64,000 bases of DNA from positions 93,718-157,717 of the forward strand of contig JAIVFH010000082.1 in NCBI GenBank assembly GCA_025765595.1, in the 5' to 3' direction. Source of the stretch: Obelidium mucronatum (Eukaryota; Chytridiomycota; Chytridiomycetes; Chytridiales; Chytriomycetaceae). The notes under the pieces are model-generated. The model worked only from the letters and a program-made list of their open reading frames with translations, was not told the origin of the DNA and did not search any database. Made by a program: the position numbers and the translations under genes. Below, piece by piece: positions 10,948 to 23,306 of the stretch; positions within the stretch are counted from its first letter, which is position 1; each line of letters begins with the position of its first letter.

Positions 10948-11980
10948 TTAAAGATTCGCAAGATAATCCTTAATCTCATTTTCACTGAGTTTCTTGAAAC
11001 GCCCCTGCTGGATCTTGTCTCCTTCCTTTGTTGTTGTGTTTTCCAAATACGCAATTCCAATTTCGATTCCAGTTTCCACCATGGTTCCTTCGTATCCTTC
11101 CTTCAAAGTGAGAATGGCAGTATGCACAGCGTCTTCGAGTTCCATGGTTTCAGAGTATCTTTATTTATATTGGGAGAGAGGTGTTAATTCTGTTCCCTTA
11201 TCAAAGGTCAGCACGATAATTACCTCTTCTCCAAGAAAGTCTTTGCGTTGATCATATTTTTACCAATGGCAGATGCTTTCCATGCCCAGTAGGAGCCAGA
11301 AGGATCAACTTGGTACAACGATGGACCAGTCTCATCGAACCCAGCAATCAGCAGGGATACTCCAAATGGACGTACACCACTAAAAACCAATCAAATTGGA
11401 AACATAAAATAGTTCAGATTCTCCCATTTTTGTTTTATGGGGGGTACCAGCGAAACGCCTATGAAGAATACACGTACCCAGACTGAGTAAATTCCTGCAT
11501 AATACTGGCGATTTCCTTGACCATAATCATGACAGACGGTTCCTCCAAATAGACTCGTTTGTATTCTTGAGCTGATTTTCTTGCTTTGTCTGATTTATTT
11601 TTAATGCAGGTGAGGGAGTAATGAGTTCACTCTGTCTCGCAGCCTTTGGTGTTGACACGAACCAAGAAGAATTCTCGCATCCGGACCCATTCCTGAATAG
11701 ACCATGCCCACATTACGACAAATTGTGGATACTTTTTCGATCGAGTTGTCGTCAAGGAGTGGTGTGTGCGACTTTCGCTCCGTAGCAATCACAATTCCAT
11801 TTGTTCCTGATTATGGTTATTTGAATGGGCATGGTTTAAATAGACCAAAATGCAAGTCCCAAAACCTTTGAGTCCAACGGATGTCACGCCCTTGTTGACT
11901 GCAGCCAGTGCATACTCGATTTGGACTAGTTTGCCCGAAGGAGAGAATGTCGTCAGAGAAAATGAATAGCGGTCGCCCAT
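10948..11980 (-). CDS. PRE8: 20S proteasome subunit alpha2
   Basis: Five exons. Spliced blocks: [17 protein letters not shown] (alpha-subunit N-terminal signature), [119 protein letters not shown]. This matches alpha2 (PSMA2/Pre8) better than other alpha subunits, especially the [25 protein letters not shown] start and YNEDLELEDAIHTAIL-type end. It forms part of the outer ring gating the core particle; alpha subunits are non-catalytic. C-terminus KDYLANL is at the expected position. The donor after GPDARILL is the less common gttcgt form. Convergent with the kinase gene, 103 bp apart. No frameshift. Confidence 0.92.
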
Positions 11981-12406
11981 TTCGGTTTATCTAGTGTTCG
12001 CGGGTTGGTGTTGGTGGTCAGTGTCCTGTAGCTGAGGTGGTTGGTGGTCCTCACTTGAAACTATTTTAATACGCGCGTTCAAAAAGCTTCTGAATAAACT
12101 GAGATGAACTGTAACACCAACTGTTTCTAATTGTTCTAAACCATCAAATGAAATGATCCAGCAAAAAGCAATTGTATGGACTATTTTACAACGTTGAAAA
12201 AAGCAGAAAAGTGAAGAGTTAAAAAGTATGGGACCCGCTTATTTTCTGTTCCCCATGGTAAGTTGGCAACACCACACCCGTTTCTTAGCCGCTTTACAAT
12301 TCGCTTTAATTGTGCGAAGCCGATTGACGCCCCAAACAGTTCCTCCTTGAAACACCTTTCTTTCTTTCTTTTTTTTCTTCACCCAACAATTTTTAATCTG
12401 ATAACC
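11981..12406. promoter_or_regulatory. Bidirectional intergenic region
   Basis: 426 bp between the divergent starts of the proteasome alpha2 gene and the Dbp2-type helicase gene. Pyrimidine-rich just upstream of the helicase ATG. No specific element recognised. Confidence 0.35.
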
Positions 12407-14129
<1,723 letters not shown>

Positions 14130-14412
14130 AAATTCAGCAGCAAACGCGCGTATTTTCAGTATAATTTCTTCCCTTTCTTTCTGGCATTTATTAGACAATT
14201 TTGGGTGTTGGTTTGATATGTCTTTTCCTCTCTGTTCTACTTTTATTTTTTAAACTTGTTCAACTTGGCAACAAATACAAAAACGCTATAAGCAATATGT
14301 AAAAAATTACTTGGTGGCAATTCTGGTTGCTTCCACGTAGCAAAGACGTTGTTGGAGATCGTGGGTACTCTTGGAATTCTCTGGAAAAAACAAAACAAAA
14401 AACGCACCGAAC

Positions 14413-15506
14413 ATGTACACCAGCATCCCTCTCCTGTTGATTGCAGCAACGACACCAATATGCAATGCGCAAACCAACAAGAAAGTCCTTCTGTCCGACG
14501 TGCAGGTCCTCACTGTCTCACGAAACAAAATGACAACTGGGAGACGATCGAGTCCAGTGAAGCAAATGAAATGCTGTTGGCGGAGATGCCTGCTCGTCTG
14601 CTGTCATTGAAACAATGCAGTGCTACAATCGCGGCTTTGATGGACGGTATGAGGGGGGTTGTGGTCTTTCATGTTCTCCAGGTTGCTAATCCTCCACCGT
14701 TTTGTAAAGCGACGTACAATGGGAATGCAAGGCCGATCTAGAAGATCTATATCGATTCGGAACCACTGATGTATCTTGTGAAGGATACGCACACAAGAAC
14801 GACAAGTACATTCTTGCTGGGTCATGTGGCGTGGAATATACACTGTACTTGACCGAGAAAGGGAAGCAATACAACAAAAACAAGAATAGAAATACCTATG
14901 ACTCGAGGGAGAGATTTGATTCATACCAAAATGGTGGGCACTCCTTGGTTTTTTTTTCTATGCAAGGAATTGATTGACTTTTTTTTTTCAACTCTAGATT
15001 ACGAACCAGAGAGACCTTCGATGGTATCCAAGCTAGTATGGATGGTTGTGGCGGGTATCTTTTTGTATTCCATGTACACATCCTGTATTCAAGCGGCAGC
15101 TGGAGGTCGAAGAAATAATGGAGGCGCGGGTGCGAGAAACACGGGTAGTTCTGGAACAGGTGGTGGAGGTGGAGGTGGAAGTGGCGGTTTCGGGGGTGGT
15201 CCTGGATTCGGTGGAGGGGGTTCTGGTGGAGGAGGAAGCTGCAATGACCCACCCATGAATTCTCGACCACAAACTCAGGGACCTGGGTTCTGGAGCGGTT
15301 TAGGTCTTGGTAGTTTGTTGGGAAGCATGATGAACAGGCCTCGTTACAACACATACAACGCGTACGGTGGTGGTGGATTTGGTGCTGGTCCCAGCATGCG
15401 ACAGAGACCACCTGTTTACCGGTCCTCTTCATCTTCGTCGTCGTCTTCATCCTCTGGTCCAAGTACAAGGACAGCGAGTGGATTCGGAGGAACAAATCGA
15501 CGCTAA
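14413..15506 (+). CDS. SARAF: SARAF-like store-operated calcium entry regulator
   Basis: The protein begins with a signal peptide (MYTSIPLLLIAATTPICNA), then a luminal domain (KVLLSDVQVLT, MTTGRRSSPVKQMKC, TMQCYNRGFDG, VQWECKADLDDLYRFG, VSCEGYAHKNDKYILAGSCG), one membrane span (SKLVWMVVAGIFLYSMYTS) and a Gly/Ser-rich cytosolic tail ending GPGFWSGLGLGSLLGSM and RTASGFGGTNRR. This is the SARAF (DUF1183) architecture including the C-terminal RTASG.GGT.RR signature. SARAF is an ER protein that slowly inactivates STIM/Orai entry in animals; its fungal role is less clear. Introns 14647-14709 and 14934-14997. One extra base at 14575 breaks the frame. The last ~85 bp plus 3' UTR are shared with a dispersed repeat. 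Confidence 0.88.
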
Positions 15507-16279
15507 GAGGAATAATAAATTTATCTTCACCTTGAAATATATTTGACAATTTGACCAAACAAAAAAACACAAAAAAAACACCCCCCCAAAACGGCCCTCG
15601 TCTAGTATCCGCCCGCCTCATTCACGACTTAAGAGTACCGCGTAAAGGCTTTCCGATATCTACGAGGAACGCGTCAGCAGAAAGTAGGTATGTGGCTAAT
15701 ATATCTCCTTATTCTGTAAAATCATTAACACGCGTCGTATGTGCGCGTCCTTCACAGCACGTTACGCCTAGATTTACCTGAAGCTTTCTTATAATCTGCT
15801 ATTTGATGGAGCGACCGCGGGCTTCAGTCAGTACGTAGTCTTTTAGCTCTTTTCAGTAGTATGTATTTGTTTGACATATCATCATCCCAGATAACAATCA
15901 CGTCGCGTTTTAAATGAGTTAACAACATGAATATTATACCAGAACTATCTGCGCTCGTTTTGCTCTGTTTTGGTTTTTCTCTTTTTTTTTCGTGTTCCAA
16001 TAAGGTTTGTTTTCACCTCTCCTTCTTCAACTTTGTCTCTTACACCAACTACCAACTCTTTTCAATTGGATACTATCGTATATTTTATTATCTTTCTTTG
16101 GTACTATATTGCTTCCATTTTGATATCATCAGGGACTTGGACTTTGTTCGATACAATGGCAATGAACGGCAGGGTTGTAAAGGTCTACCCGCAATACAAC
16201 TCGTTCGCGTCTTTTTTTGACGTGGGATTGCACGTGCAAAAATCTCTATCAGATCAAGCGTGCTTTCCTGATGAGGACT

Positions 16280-16389
16280 GGTGCTGGCAGAGCCCGGACC
16301 GAGGTGTTGGATATAAACCTCGGGATCGCGAGATGCCATTATGCTACGTTTTAAAACGCGTAGTTTTGTGCTCCGGGTCTGCTGGCGCC
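16280..16389 (+). other. Three-way-junction module, type A (copy 1)
   Basis: Outer stem: GGTGCTGGCAGAGCCCGGA against TCCGGGTCTGCTGGCGCC, with G-U wobbles. Arm 2: CCGAGGT against ACCTCGG (copy 1 has one changed base in the loop). Arm 3: CTACG...CGTAG around TTTTAAAACG. Other A modules: 36202-36312, 36601-36710, 36998-37107 and minus strand 48872-48982. Confidence 0.65.
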
Positions 16390-16696
16390 ACAACCTTGTT
16401 GCCTTCATTTGCGGAACTGCTTACTGCAACTGGAGGTTTGGCAGAGTTTCTTTATTGGTTCTTCTCGTTAAAATCTAAGATTCTATTCCTTTGGTTCTTC
16501 TATATGATTCGGGAATTGTTGGAACTTTTCAACTCCGATTTTATAATTTTAGATTCGACTGCTTCTGGAAACGGCAATGAAGGAGGGGGTGTAAACGTTC
16601 TCCGCAATACAACACGTTCGCGTCTTCTTGACGTGGGTTTGCACGCGCATTTAATTTTAACCAGATTGGGCCGTGTTCTCCTGATGGCAGCTGGGA

Positions 16697-16806
16697 GTTG
16701 GCTTAACTCAGACCAAGGTTGTTGGCAACAAACCTTGGAGTCGGAAAAGACGCCATTATGCTACGTTTTTATAACGTAGCTTGTAGCTCTGGGTATGCCA
16801 ACACCA
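16697..16806 (+). other. Three-way-junction module, type B (copy 1)
   Basis: Diverged version of module A with the same fold: outer stem GTTGGCTTAACTCAGA against TCTGGGTATGCCAAC; arm 2 CCAAGGTT against AACCTTGG; arm 3 CTACG against CGTAG. Other B modules: 37388-37494 and minus strand 48485-48593. Confidence 0.65.
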
Positions 16807-17089
16807 CACCTCCTTCCTTCATTTGCGGATCTTGTTCTGGATTCTGGTGAACTGGGGCGTGAATCGAGAAGTATCCAAACATTTTGAAAGCTTTATCGCG
16901 TTTCTCACATTTATTAGACGTGGCGGAATATGGGTTCAGGGCCTCCTCGTGGCTTCCGCTGGTAACAGGAAAGCAACACTTTTGTTGTCCTGGCTAACAC
17001 TGAACCCACAAGCAACTTTTTATTCTGGATTTTCTAAAATAAAGTGCCATATTCAACAAAACAAATCTTTGTTCGCTGCATTGATCACG

Positions 17090-17560
17090 TCAAATCGGAG
17101 ACTGCAACCATAATTTGCAGTTGGGTCACCTTCCCTGTTTCAAGAATTTCGCTGACGACTGCTAAGTGTCCCTGCTTCAAAGCCAATCGAATTGAGTTGT
17201 TATTAATATTATTTGCTGTTGGATTAACACGTTAGGAATTAAGGAGCAGTTAGGACCACTTCCAAATGTCCAGTAATAAGACGCCAATTGAAGGGATTTC
17301 TAAGGGTCGAGTCGCAAAAGACCTGAACAAGTGTTTGTAATGCAAGGAGGATGCAGTAATGCCGGTCAGATAAAACGAAGAATGCCTTAAACATATCATT
17401 GATCGGCCATAAATGCTGGTTTGATGGAAGCAGCAGGCAAACTCAAATCTGTAGAGACTTTGGGCCAGCAACTTTGATGCAAAAACAAGAGAGTTCAAGT
17501 GCTTGCCAATCGAATATGAGCTAGAATTGCATCGATGAGTTCGCGGTTAATGTCTGATAG
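17090..17560 (-). pseudogene. Ankyrin-repeat gene remnant
   Basis: Minus-strand fragments read like single ankyrin repeats: NSIRLALKQGHLAVVSEIL (about 17200-17140) and NWRLITGHLEVVL (about 17300-17255). They lie in different frames with stops between them. The pattern fits an old ankyrin gene in decay just beyond the repeat. A similar weak trace follows repeat copy 2. Confidence 0.45.
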
Positions 17561-17611
17561 GACTGTGTGGCTGTGATTCATTTTTTAAGAGAATTCCCTG
17601 ACCTGGATACA

Positions 17612-17856
17612 ATGCATCGAGTGCGAACAATCATTCTGCTTTCAATTGCCACCATGGTCATCGGTTTGACGGCTGCCGCTGTTATCGTTAACAGCCCGGC
17701 GTCTGTTTCTGCGCAAGCCTGAAGGAAATAAGAGTCGATGACTTGAATGTTCAACACGACAAAGCAGGCATCTCAGCCCATGACCTCATAATGCATGCAA
17801 ACACTCCATACTCATTTGAAATAAACACAGATCTCAATGATGAATATTTTGGATGA
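17612..17856 (+). CDS. Possible small secreted or membrane protein (frame-shifted)
   Basis: ATG at 17612 opens MHRVRTIILLSIATMVIGL followed by TAAAVIVNSPASVSAQ, a convincing signal peptide or membrane anchor, then a stop at 17720. The adjacent frame continues as LKEIRVDDLNVQHDKAG to EYFG and stops at 17856, so a single missing base would give a ~80-residue protein. No family recognised. Could be a chance frame next to the repeat. Confidence 0.3.
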
Positions 17857-17871
17857 TGTATTAAAAAAACA

Positions 17872-18807
17872 ATGGACGTTTCAGAATCGGCATCAATTGT
17901 TCAACTGATGGAGTTCCGTCGCAAGTGGCAAGCGCTCGTCGAGAGGATCAAAGCAGCTGAATTGCAACCGCAAAGCAATTCCAAATGTAAAAGTCACAGG
18001 GTTGTAGGCTCTTTAGGCTTAAACCACATTAGGGCCGGCGATCATGAAATATCTCCGAACCAAAGACTTTGAAGCTGCTGCTTCGAATCTAGCACAATTG
18101 GCTGTGGTGGGAGACTCTGATGCGCTGTGGGTGCTCCACGAAGATCCCACCCAGTCACCGATATCAGATCCATACTTTAGGTTAGACCCTCATTCAGCAA
18201 TGCGTGATCTTGGATCTAATTCGTACGAAAACGCAGATACTGTGCTGGTGTCAACATATTTTCAGTTCTTGGAAGAGCCGATTCTGCAAAACTCTGGCTC
18301 ACAATGGCAGCAGAAGGTTATATTGCAGATGCGTGTCTCAAGATTGCAGAAATAATATGGAGCTCTTCTTGTCGTAAATCTTTTGCCGAGGCGTTGGAGT
18401 GTTTGATAAAGTCTGTTGCAATCCTTGATTTGGGTTATGGGAAGGGGGGGATGGATGGATACCTGACGAAAGTAAACCGCGATGAAGTATGTTTATTGAT
18501 TGCAGAGTGTTATTCTTATGGCGTTGGCGTGGAGTCCAATGTTTCTAAATCCTTGGAGTGGTTGGAAAAGTCGTGGAATGGGAATATGGCAGAGCAAAGC
18601 ATGTTGCGCTCCATATTTGTTGGAGATAAAAAGACGGATGTTCAACGAAAGGCTGCGAAGTTATTGGGTGTTTGGTACAGTACAGGAGTACCCCCTTCAA
18701 TTCCAATATTACTCGACCAACATTTACTCGATGAGACAAGAATAGTCGCCACACTTTCAAACGTGGATTTGGCGAAAGCGCAAGTTTGGGGGAAGAGGAG
18801 TCTCTAG
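17872..18807 (+). CDS. Sel1-repeat protein
   Basis: Splicing two short introns (17985-18032 and 18204-18265) turns three broken frames into one: MDVSESASIVQLMEFRRKW...NSKWPAIMKYLRTKDFEAAAS...HSAMLLGRADSAKLWLTMAAEGYIADACLK...SVAILDLGYGKGG...LIAECYSYGVGVESNVSKSLEWLEKSW. The LGRADSAKLWLTMAAEG and YGVGVESNVSKSLEWLEKS blocks fit Sel1-like repeats, helix pairs used as protein-binding scaffolds. About 270 residues. It ends at TAG 18805-18807, ~125 bp before the Rho gene on the same strand. Partner unknown. Confidence 0.7.
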
Positions 18808-18931
18808 GGACGAAGTAGATAAGAACTTCTAATATATTTATGTGAATAGTGGATATTTTGACCACATATTCATTGAGTTGGGTCAATTTTTCGAGAAGGA
18901 GGCCTCTAAAAAAAGAACCCAAACACCAAAA

Positions 18932-20146
18932 ATGGCTGAAGTCAGAAGGAAGCTCGTAATTGTCGGAGACGGAGCCTGTGGAAAGACCTGTCTTCTTATT
19001 GTCTACTCAAAGAAGCAATTTCCAGAGGTACGAAAGAGTCTGTTGTTGTAAAGTTTGGGGGAGGTAGTGGCTCCATGTGCTGCCCCACAGAGGCGCTCGC
19101 TCGCTATCGATCCGCCTCCCTTTGCCTCCCTTTGATAAAGTTGAAGACAGGAGACGGGAAGAGCGGTGGTTTCGAGGGGAGTAGGACGTTGTATTGGGTG
19201 GGGTTGGCGCCGTAATTGGGAGGTTGTTCAATCGCGCGTGCGATGACTTCCTTAGCTCAGTTCGAACGAAGTATCGTGGGCCCAACTGGATACAGACAGA
19301 GGTTGTGGTGTGATGTGTTGAGTGCCTGCTGAGACACTTAGGGACAGGACAAAAATCATGTGGACTTCAGTGGTTTCTTATCGGCAGCACCCTTCAAATG
19401 GCGCTTTGAAGGCCCTTTCAAGTTCTCTATCATTCTAAAATATGATCACAAACTTATTCAAATGTTGTTTCTCATTTACAGGTTTACGTGCCCACTGTTT
19501 TTGAAAACTATATTGCGGACATCAACATTGACGGCCGTAGGGTCGAACTGGCTCTCTGGGATACCGCTGGTCAAGAAGATTATGACCGTTTGAGACCCTT
19601 GAGTTACCCTGATTCCCACGTTATTTTGATCTGTTTCGCGGTTGACAGTCCAGACTCTTTGGATAACGTCCAAGAAAAGGTAATCCTATTTGGCTTTACT
19701 GTTTTGTTAAAGTTTTTTATTTTTTTTATTATTTATTTATTATTTTGTCGGACTGACATCCAACTTGTTACTCAGTGGATCTCTGAAGTTCTTCACTTTT
19801 GCGCTGGTCTTCCAATTATTCTCGTTGCTTGTAAGAAGGATCTCAGAAATGATGCTCGTGTAATTGAGGAGCTTCGCAAGATCAACCAATCCCCAGTGAC
19901 TACACAACAAGTTGGTTCTTTTTCTACAGCAGCAGTATTTACATCTTATATTGATTTCTTTTACTAGGGTCAAGAAGTTGCCAGTAAGATTGGAGCCTAC
20001 CGTTACTTGGAATGCTCGGCTCGTACCGGAGAGGGTGTTAACGAGGTCTTTGAGCATGCTACTCGCGCTGCGCTGACAAATAAGGGAGCTGGTGGTAGTG
20101 GTGGAAAGAAGCAGAAGTCTGGTGGAGGCGGCTGCTTGCTGTTGTA
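18932..20146 (+). CDS. RHO1: Rho-family small GTPase (Rho1/RhoA-like)
   Basis: Four exons; introns 19028-19481 (454 nt, unusually long here), 19680-19775 and 19911-19967. All G motifs are standard: GDGACGKT P-loop, YVPTVFENY switch I with effector Thr, [17 protein letters not shown] switch II, CKKDL (TKxD-type), CSARTGEG. The tail is Gly/Lys-rich and ends CLLL, a CAAX box predicting geranylgeranylation. RhoA/Rho1 controls the actin cytoskeleton and, in fungi, glucan synthase and the PKC cell-wall pathway. About 195 residues, normal length, no frameshift. A divergent paralogue follows 143 bp downstream on the same strand, and a RhoGAP lies at 42629-44207. Confidence 0.9.
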
Positions 20147-20289
20147 AGATCATGACAGGTGGTCGTGGGTTTTCTTTTGCTTCCATGAAACGACGTTAGA
20201 CTCAGTTTGGGGATGTGGTTTTGTTTCTTTTTGAGTGTTGTTTGCTTGCAATGAAATATTGTTTTTTTACACGGGAAAGTTCAGTATAA

Positions 20290-21240
20290 ATGCTGGGGAG
20301 AGAACGTCATTCGACCCAGAACTTTGCGGTTCAAAAGAAAAAGTTTGTGATTGTCGGGGATGGATACATCGGAAAGACATGCTTGCTGATTGTGTACTGC
20401 GGACGAACGTTTCCTGAGGTGTGTTTCAGGGCAATGGTTGACGGTTGACTGATGCCTTGGCCTACCAGGAATACGTACCAACAGTCTTTGAAAACCAAAC
20501 TACCGACATCTTGATCGATGGTCGAACGATCCAGCTTGCGCTTTGGGATACGGCAGGCCAGGAAGACTACAGCAGATTACGGCCTTTGAGTTACCCTGAT
20601 TCACACGCCATCCTGATCTGTTTCTCGATCGATAGTCCCGATTCACTAGAAAATGTCGTTGAGAATGTGAGTTGCTGTTGCTTAACCATTAGAGTTGTGT
20701 CTGGGAATTTGCATGCTGGATGGACCAATTTACATGATAAATACTGGATCTGGGCTATCGAAACAACATAGAGAGTCCGGGCCTCTTCTGCTTGAAGACT
20801 AGTTTCAAGGGTTGCGAGATGCTGAACTCCAGTGATAGGAGATGACGTCAGCCTTCAGTGGGGACGAACAACAAAAACCTAACGATCACCTTCAAAAAAC
20901 ATAGTGGATTGCCGAAGTGACACATTATTGCCGTGGAGTGCCAATCATTTTGGTTGGTTGTAAAAAGGACCTCCGAGACAGTCCTGTTGTTATTGAACGA
21001 TTGCGAAAGAATGGCCAGCGTCCCGTCACATACCAGCAGGTGGAGCCAAGTCACTAGTGTATTCCGTATATTGATCGAATTTTTTTATAGGGAGCCGATG
21101 TTGGCAAGCAGATTGGAGCATATCGCTACATTGAATGTTCTGCACGTACAGGAGAGGGCGTGGATGCTGTTTTTGAGCATGCAACAAGGGCAACTTTAAC
21201 GAAAGTTCCCATGAAGCAAAAGAAGTGCTCCATTCTTTAA
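20290..21240 (+). CDS. Divergent Rho-family GTPase paralogue
   Basis: Same exon layout as its upstream neighbour: introns 20419-20468, 20667-20904 and 21040-21090 fall at the same three codon positions, so this is a tandem duplicate. It starts [15 protein letters not shown], a short N-terminal extension. P-loop is GDGYIGKT in place of GDGACGKT; GxxxxGKT is kept but Ala-Cys became Tyr-Ile. Switches are near standard ([26 protein letters not shown]), then VGCKKDLRD and [10 protein letters not shown]. It ends KKCSIL, a CAAX box. The bulky P-loop change may alter nucleotide exchange or GAP response; that is inference. Confidence 0.85.
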
Positions 21241-21829
21241 TTAGTCCTTGTTTATTGATTTAAAGTACATTCCAATTTATTGTGTTCTTTTTTCTGCCCT
21301 CAAGAGTTCTATTCTCTCGTTTCTATTCATTTCTTTTCTCTGATAGTTTGGTCATTGGGCTTTATGGTAGTTTGGGAGATGAAGTTGTGTTTCAGTTGTT
21401 TCCATGGAGTGGCAACATTCACAGAGCAGAGTTCTCTTGGAATCTTTGCAGGCGTGATCCTTGCTCTCGCAACTCGTGTACAGCCAGTGTCAGCCACTAA
21501 ATTGGCAGTTATAAGCTCTCTTTATTAGATACAGGCAGACAAAGCTACGCGACTTGAACTGGGTGTTGGCTATAGATCCCAGCCAAACAAGTAACTGTCA
21601 ACTATATCGGTAGAAGGCAGTTTTATAAATTATTCAGCAGCTTATTATGTTTGCTAATCTGCATTGCTTTGTGTATGTTGATCAAATGTTATGAACCCCT
21701 GAAAAAAGTCAAAGTCAAATCACGCCACTGCTCATGCAGCAGACTGCCAGCAGTTATTATGAAAAGAAGTTTGATTAGGCACAATATCGCAATAATTACT
21801 TACCAAAGACTGGAAGGGACACACAGACA

Positions 21830-22480
21830 ATCAAACCAAGAAGACAATGAACATGAACACCTTAAAGGAGTCCTCTATTGCAGGTGAGAAGCTCATGCCC
21901 AAGTTAACTACTTGTTCCAATGATAACCCCTTTAACTGGAGTCTGGAGTCAATTACTTGAGTGACCAAGCTCCAGATGTTCTGATAGAGTATATCAGTTC
22001 TTAGTTCCAGTGAGCGCACTGTCCCAATCACCCTAAGAGCATGGGCATGTGATGGAGCTGATTATTGCTCTTCGGTTTATTCAAGGATGGTGGCTTGAGT
22101 CTGAATGCAGGACTTTCTTGCCAGCAATGGGAATATTCCGAAACCAGTTGGATTTTTGGATTGTTCGATCAAACAGAATGACTAGATGTTTATCAAACAT
22201 CTTCAAGTTCCTAAGTTCCCATACGTTCTCTTTCCAGCTGTTAATGCTGGTCCAGACCTGAGATATTCTGTTTTCTTGTGCTACAGCAAATTGACAGTAC
22301 CATCTATCATGGAGTATACCTCAGCATTGCAGCAAGGCTCAATCATCTACCTTGCCTTTCAAACCCACAACAGTCAATGGCTTTTAATTTCCAAAGACTC
22401 TACAAGCATATCGACAAACATCTTGCAAAAAAGATTGTATGGGAATTTATATAATAAATACGTCTTCAATGTTACGCGGT
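21830..22480 (-). pseudogene. Possible leucine-rich-repeat gene remnant
   Basis: Minus-strand frames carry LRR-like fragments such as SRLQLKGLSLEQVVNLG and NVWELRNLKMFDKHLVILF, interrupted by stops and frame changes. The likeness is weak and rests on Leu spacing. The flanking 21241-21829 has only short open frames without features. Confidence 0.25.
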
Positions 22481-22580
22481 AGGATAGCGCAGTGGGCAGA
22501 ATATTAATAGTAGTGGTCGGATAGCGCAGTGGTCAGCGAATCATCTTCGAATCTGAGGGTCGTGGGTTCAATCTCGCCTT
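22478..22580 (+). other. tRNA-like sequence with duplicated A box
   Basis: GGATAGCGCAGTGGTCAGCG (about 22519) fits a tRNA D-arm/A box, and GGTTCAATCTC (about 22565) fits a T-loop/B box 46 bp later. A partial copy of the first part, GGATAGCGCAGTGGGCAG, lies 37 bp upstream. Anticodon and acceptor stems do not pair properly, so this is a decayed tRNA or a tRNA-derived SINE head, not a functional tRNA. Confidence 0.4.
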
Positions 22581-22589
22581 TTGGGAAGG

Positions 22590-23306
22590 GCGTGAGTGGC
22601 AATTTTTATTTACTCTTTCGCCTGCTAGATAGCTATTCAAGTATGAACTTAGTATTGGAGGGAATACAGGTATTTATTTTATATCTTAAAAATCTATAAT
22701 GTTTGCACAGGATTTATTTGGTGCCCACTGCCCTCACCCCAACCCAACTGACTTCATACTTGGACCGAATCAACATTGGTCCAATTAAAGCATATTTGAG
22801 ATGCGTAAGCTAACAGGCAATTGTAGCTCATCCTTAGAATATGTGGTGTGGTTTCAAAAGTTCAAGACCAATGAGCTGAGACCATATTTTCAATTTACAA
22901 AACACCCATGTCGAACAAAGACTATGAAGTAATGAATTGGTTTGTGGGCGGAAATCGCGCGTTGAAGCTTCATAATTTGTTTCTTGCTTCCAAAGATTCT
23001 GAGACAGGTGGCAGAATCGTTATGGTGAACAAAACAATTTGGAGGCATGAATTGAGACAGAAAGGACCTGGAGAACGGTTCAAGCTTCCAGTGTTGATGA
23101 GTGGGTGGATATTTTGCAGAGAGAGTTTGGGATTGTTCTGTCGTTGCCGGAGAAGGAAGCAGCACAAACACTATTGTTTTAGAGTTTCTTAAGCTTTAAT
23201 ATAGTTCTATTAAGTGTCTGTTTCTGTTTGCATCCAGCTTAAGGCCGTTCATGCCATTTTCCCCCATTTACAAGAACGTCTTTTATCTATCAGATTCTAT
23301 TTGTCA
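22590..23306. other. No gene recognised
   Basis: AT-rich. A 94-codon plus-strand frame starts at 22908 (MSNKDYEVMNWFVGG), overlapping minus-strand frames of similar length. None shows a domain. Confidence 0.3.

Larger units (their letters stand above)
15421..17040 (+). repeat. Dispersed structured repeat, copy 1
   Basis: Homologous over ~1.6 kb to 35337-37710 (direct) and 48262-49800 (inverted). Segments in order: SARAF 3' end and 3' UTR; a ~350-bp block with TCCGCCCGCCTC and a ACCGCGTAAAGG motif; an AT-rich block; one A unit (16136 onward); one B unit (about 16570-16860); a shared tail ending CTAACACTGAACCC. Open frames inside differ between copies and show no domain, so I read it as non-coding. 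No reverse transcriptase, transposase, LTR or clear terminal inverted repeat is visible, so it is non-autonomous or a segmental duplication. Confidence 0.85.

Noticed and set aside
16260..16390. Hammerhead-ribozyme-like CTGATGAG in repeat unit A
   Set aside because: The CTGATGA core is present in A units, but B units have CTGATGGC and no GAAA lies at the required place after a second stem.
15927..16779. Open frames of 97-269 codons within the repeats (also at 36044-37238 and 48738-49354)
   Set aside because: They fall in competing frames, differ between copies, and show no domain or signal of protein-level conservation.
17872..18807. Broken Sel1-repeat pseudogene
   Set aside because: Two short introns restore a continuous Sel1-repeat reading frame, so the breaks are splicing, not decay.
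21280..21528. 82-codon hydrophobic frame downstream of the second Rho gene
   Set aside because: It overlaps another frame, lacks a family match and has a base composition like the surrounding untranslated sequence.
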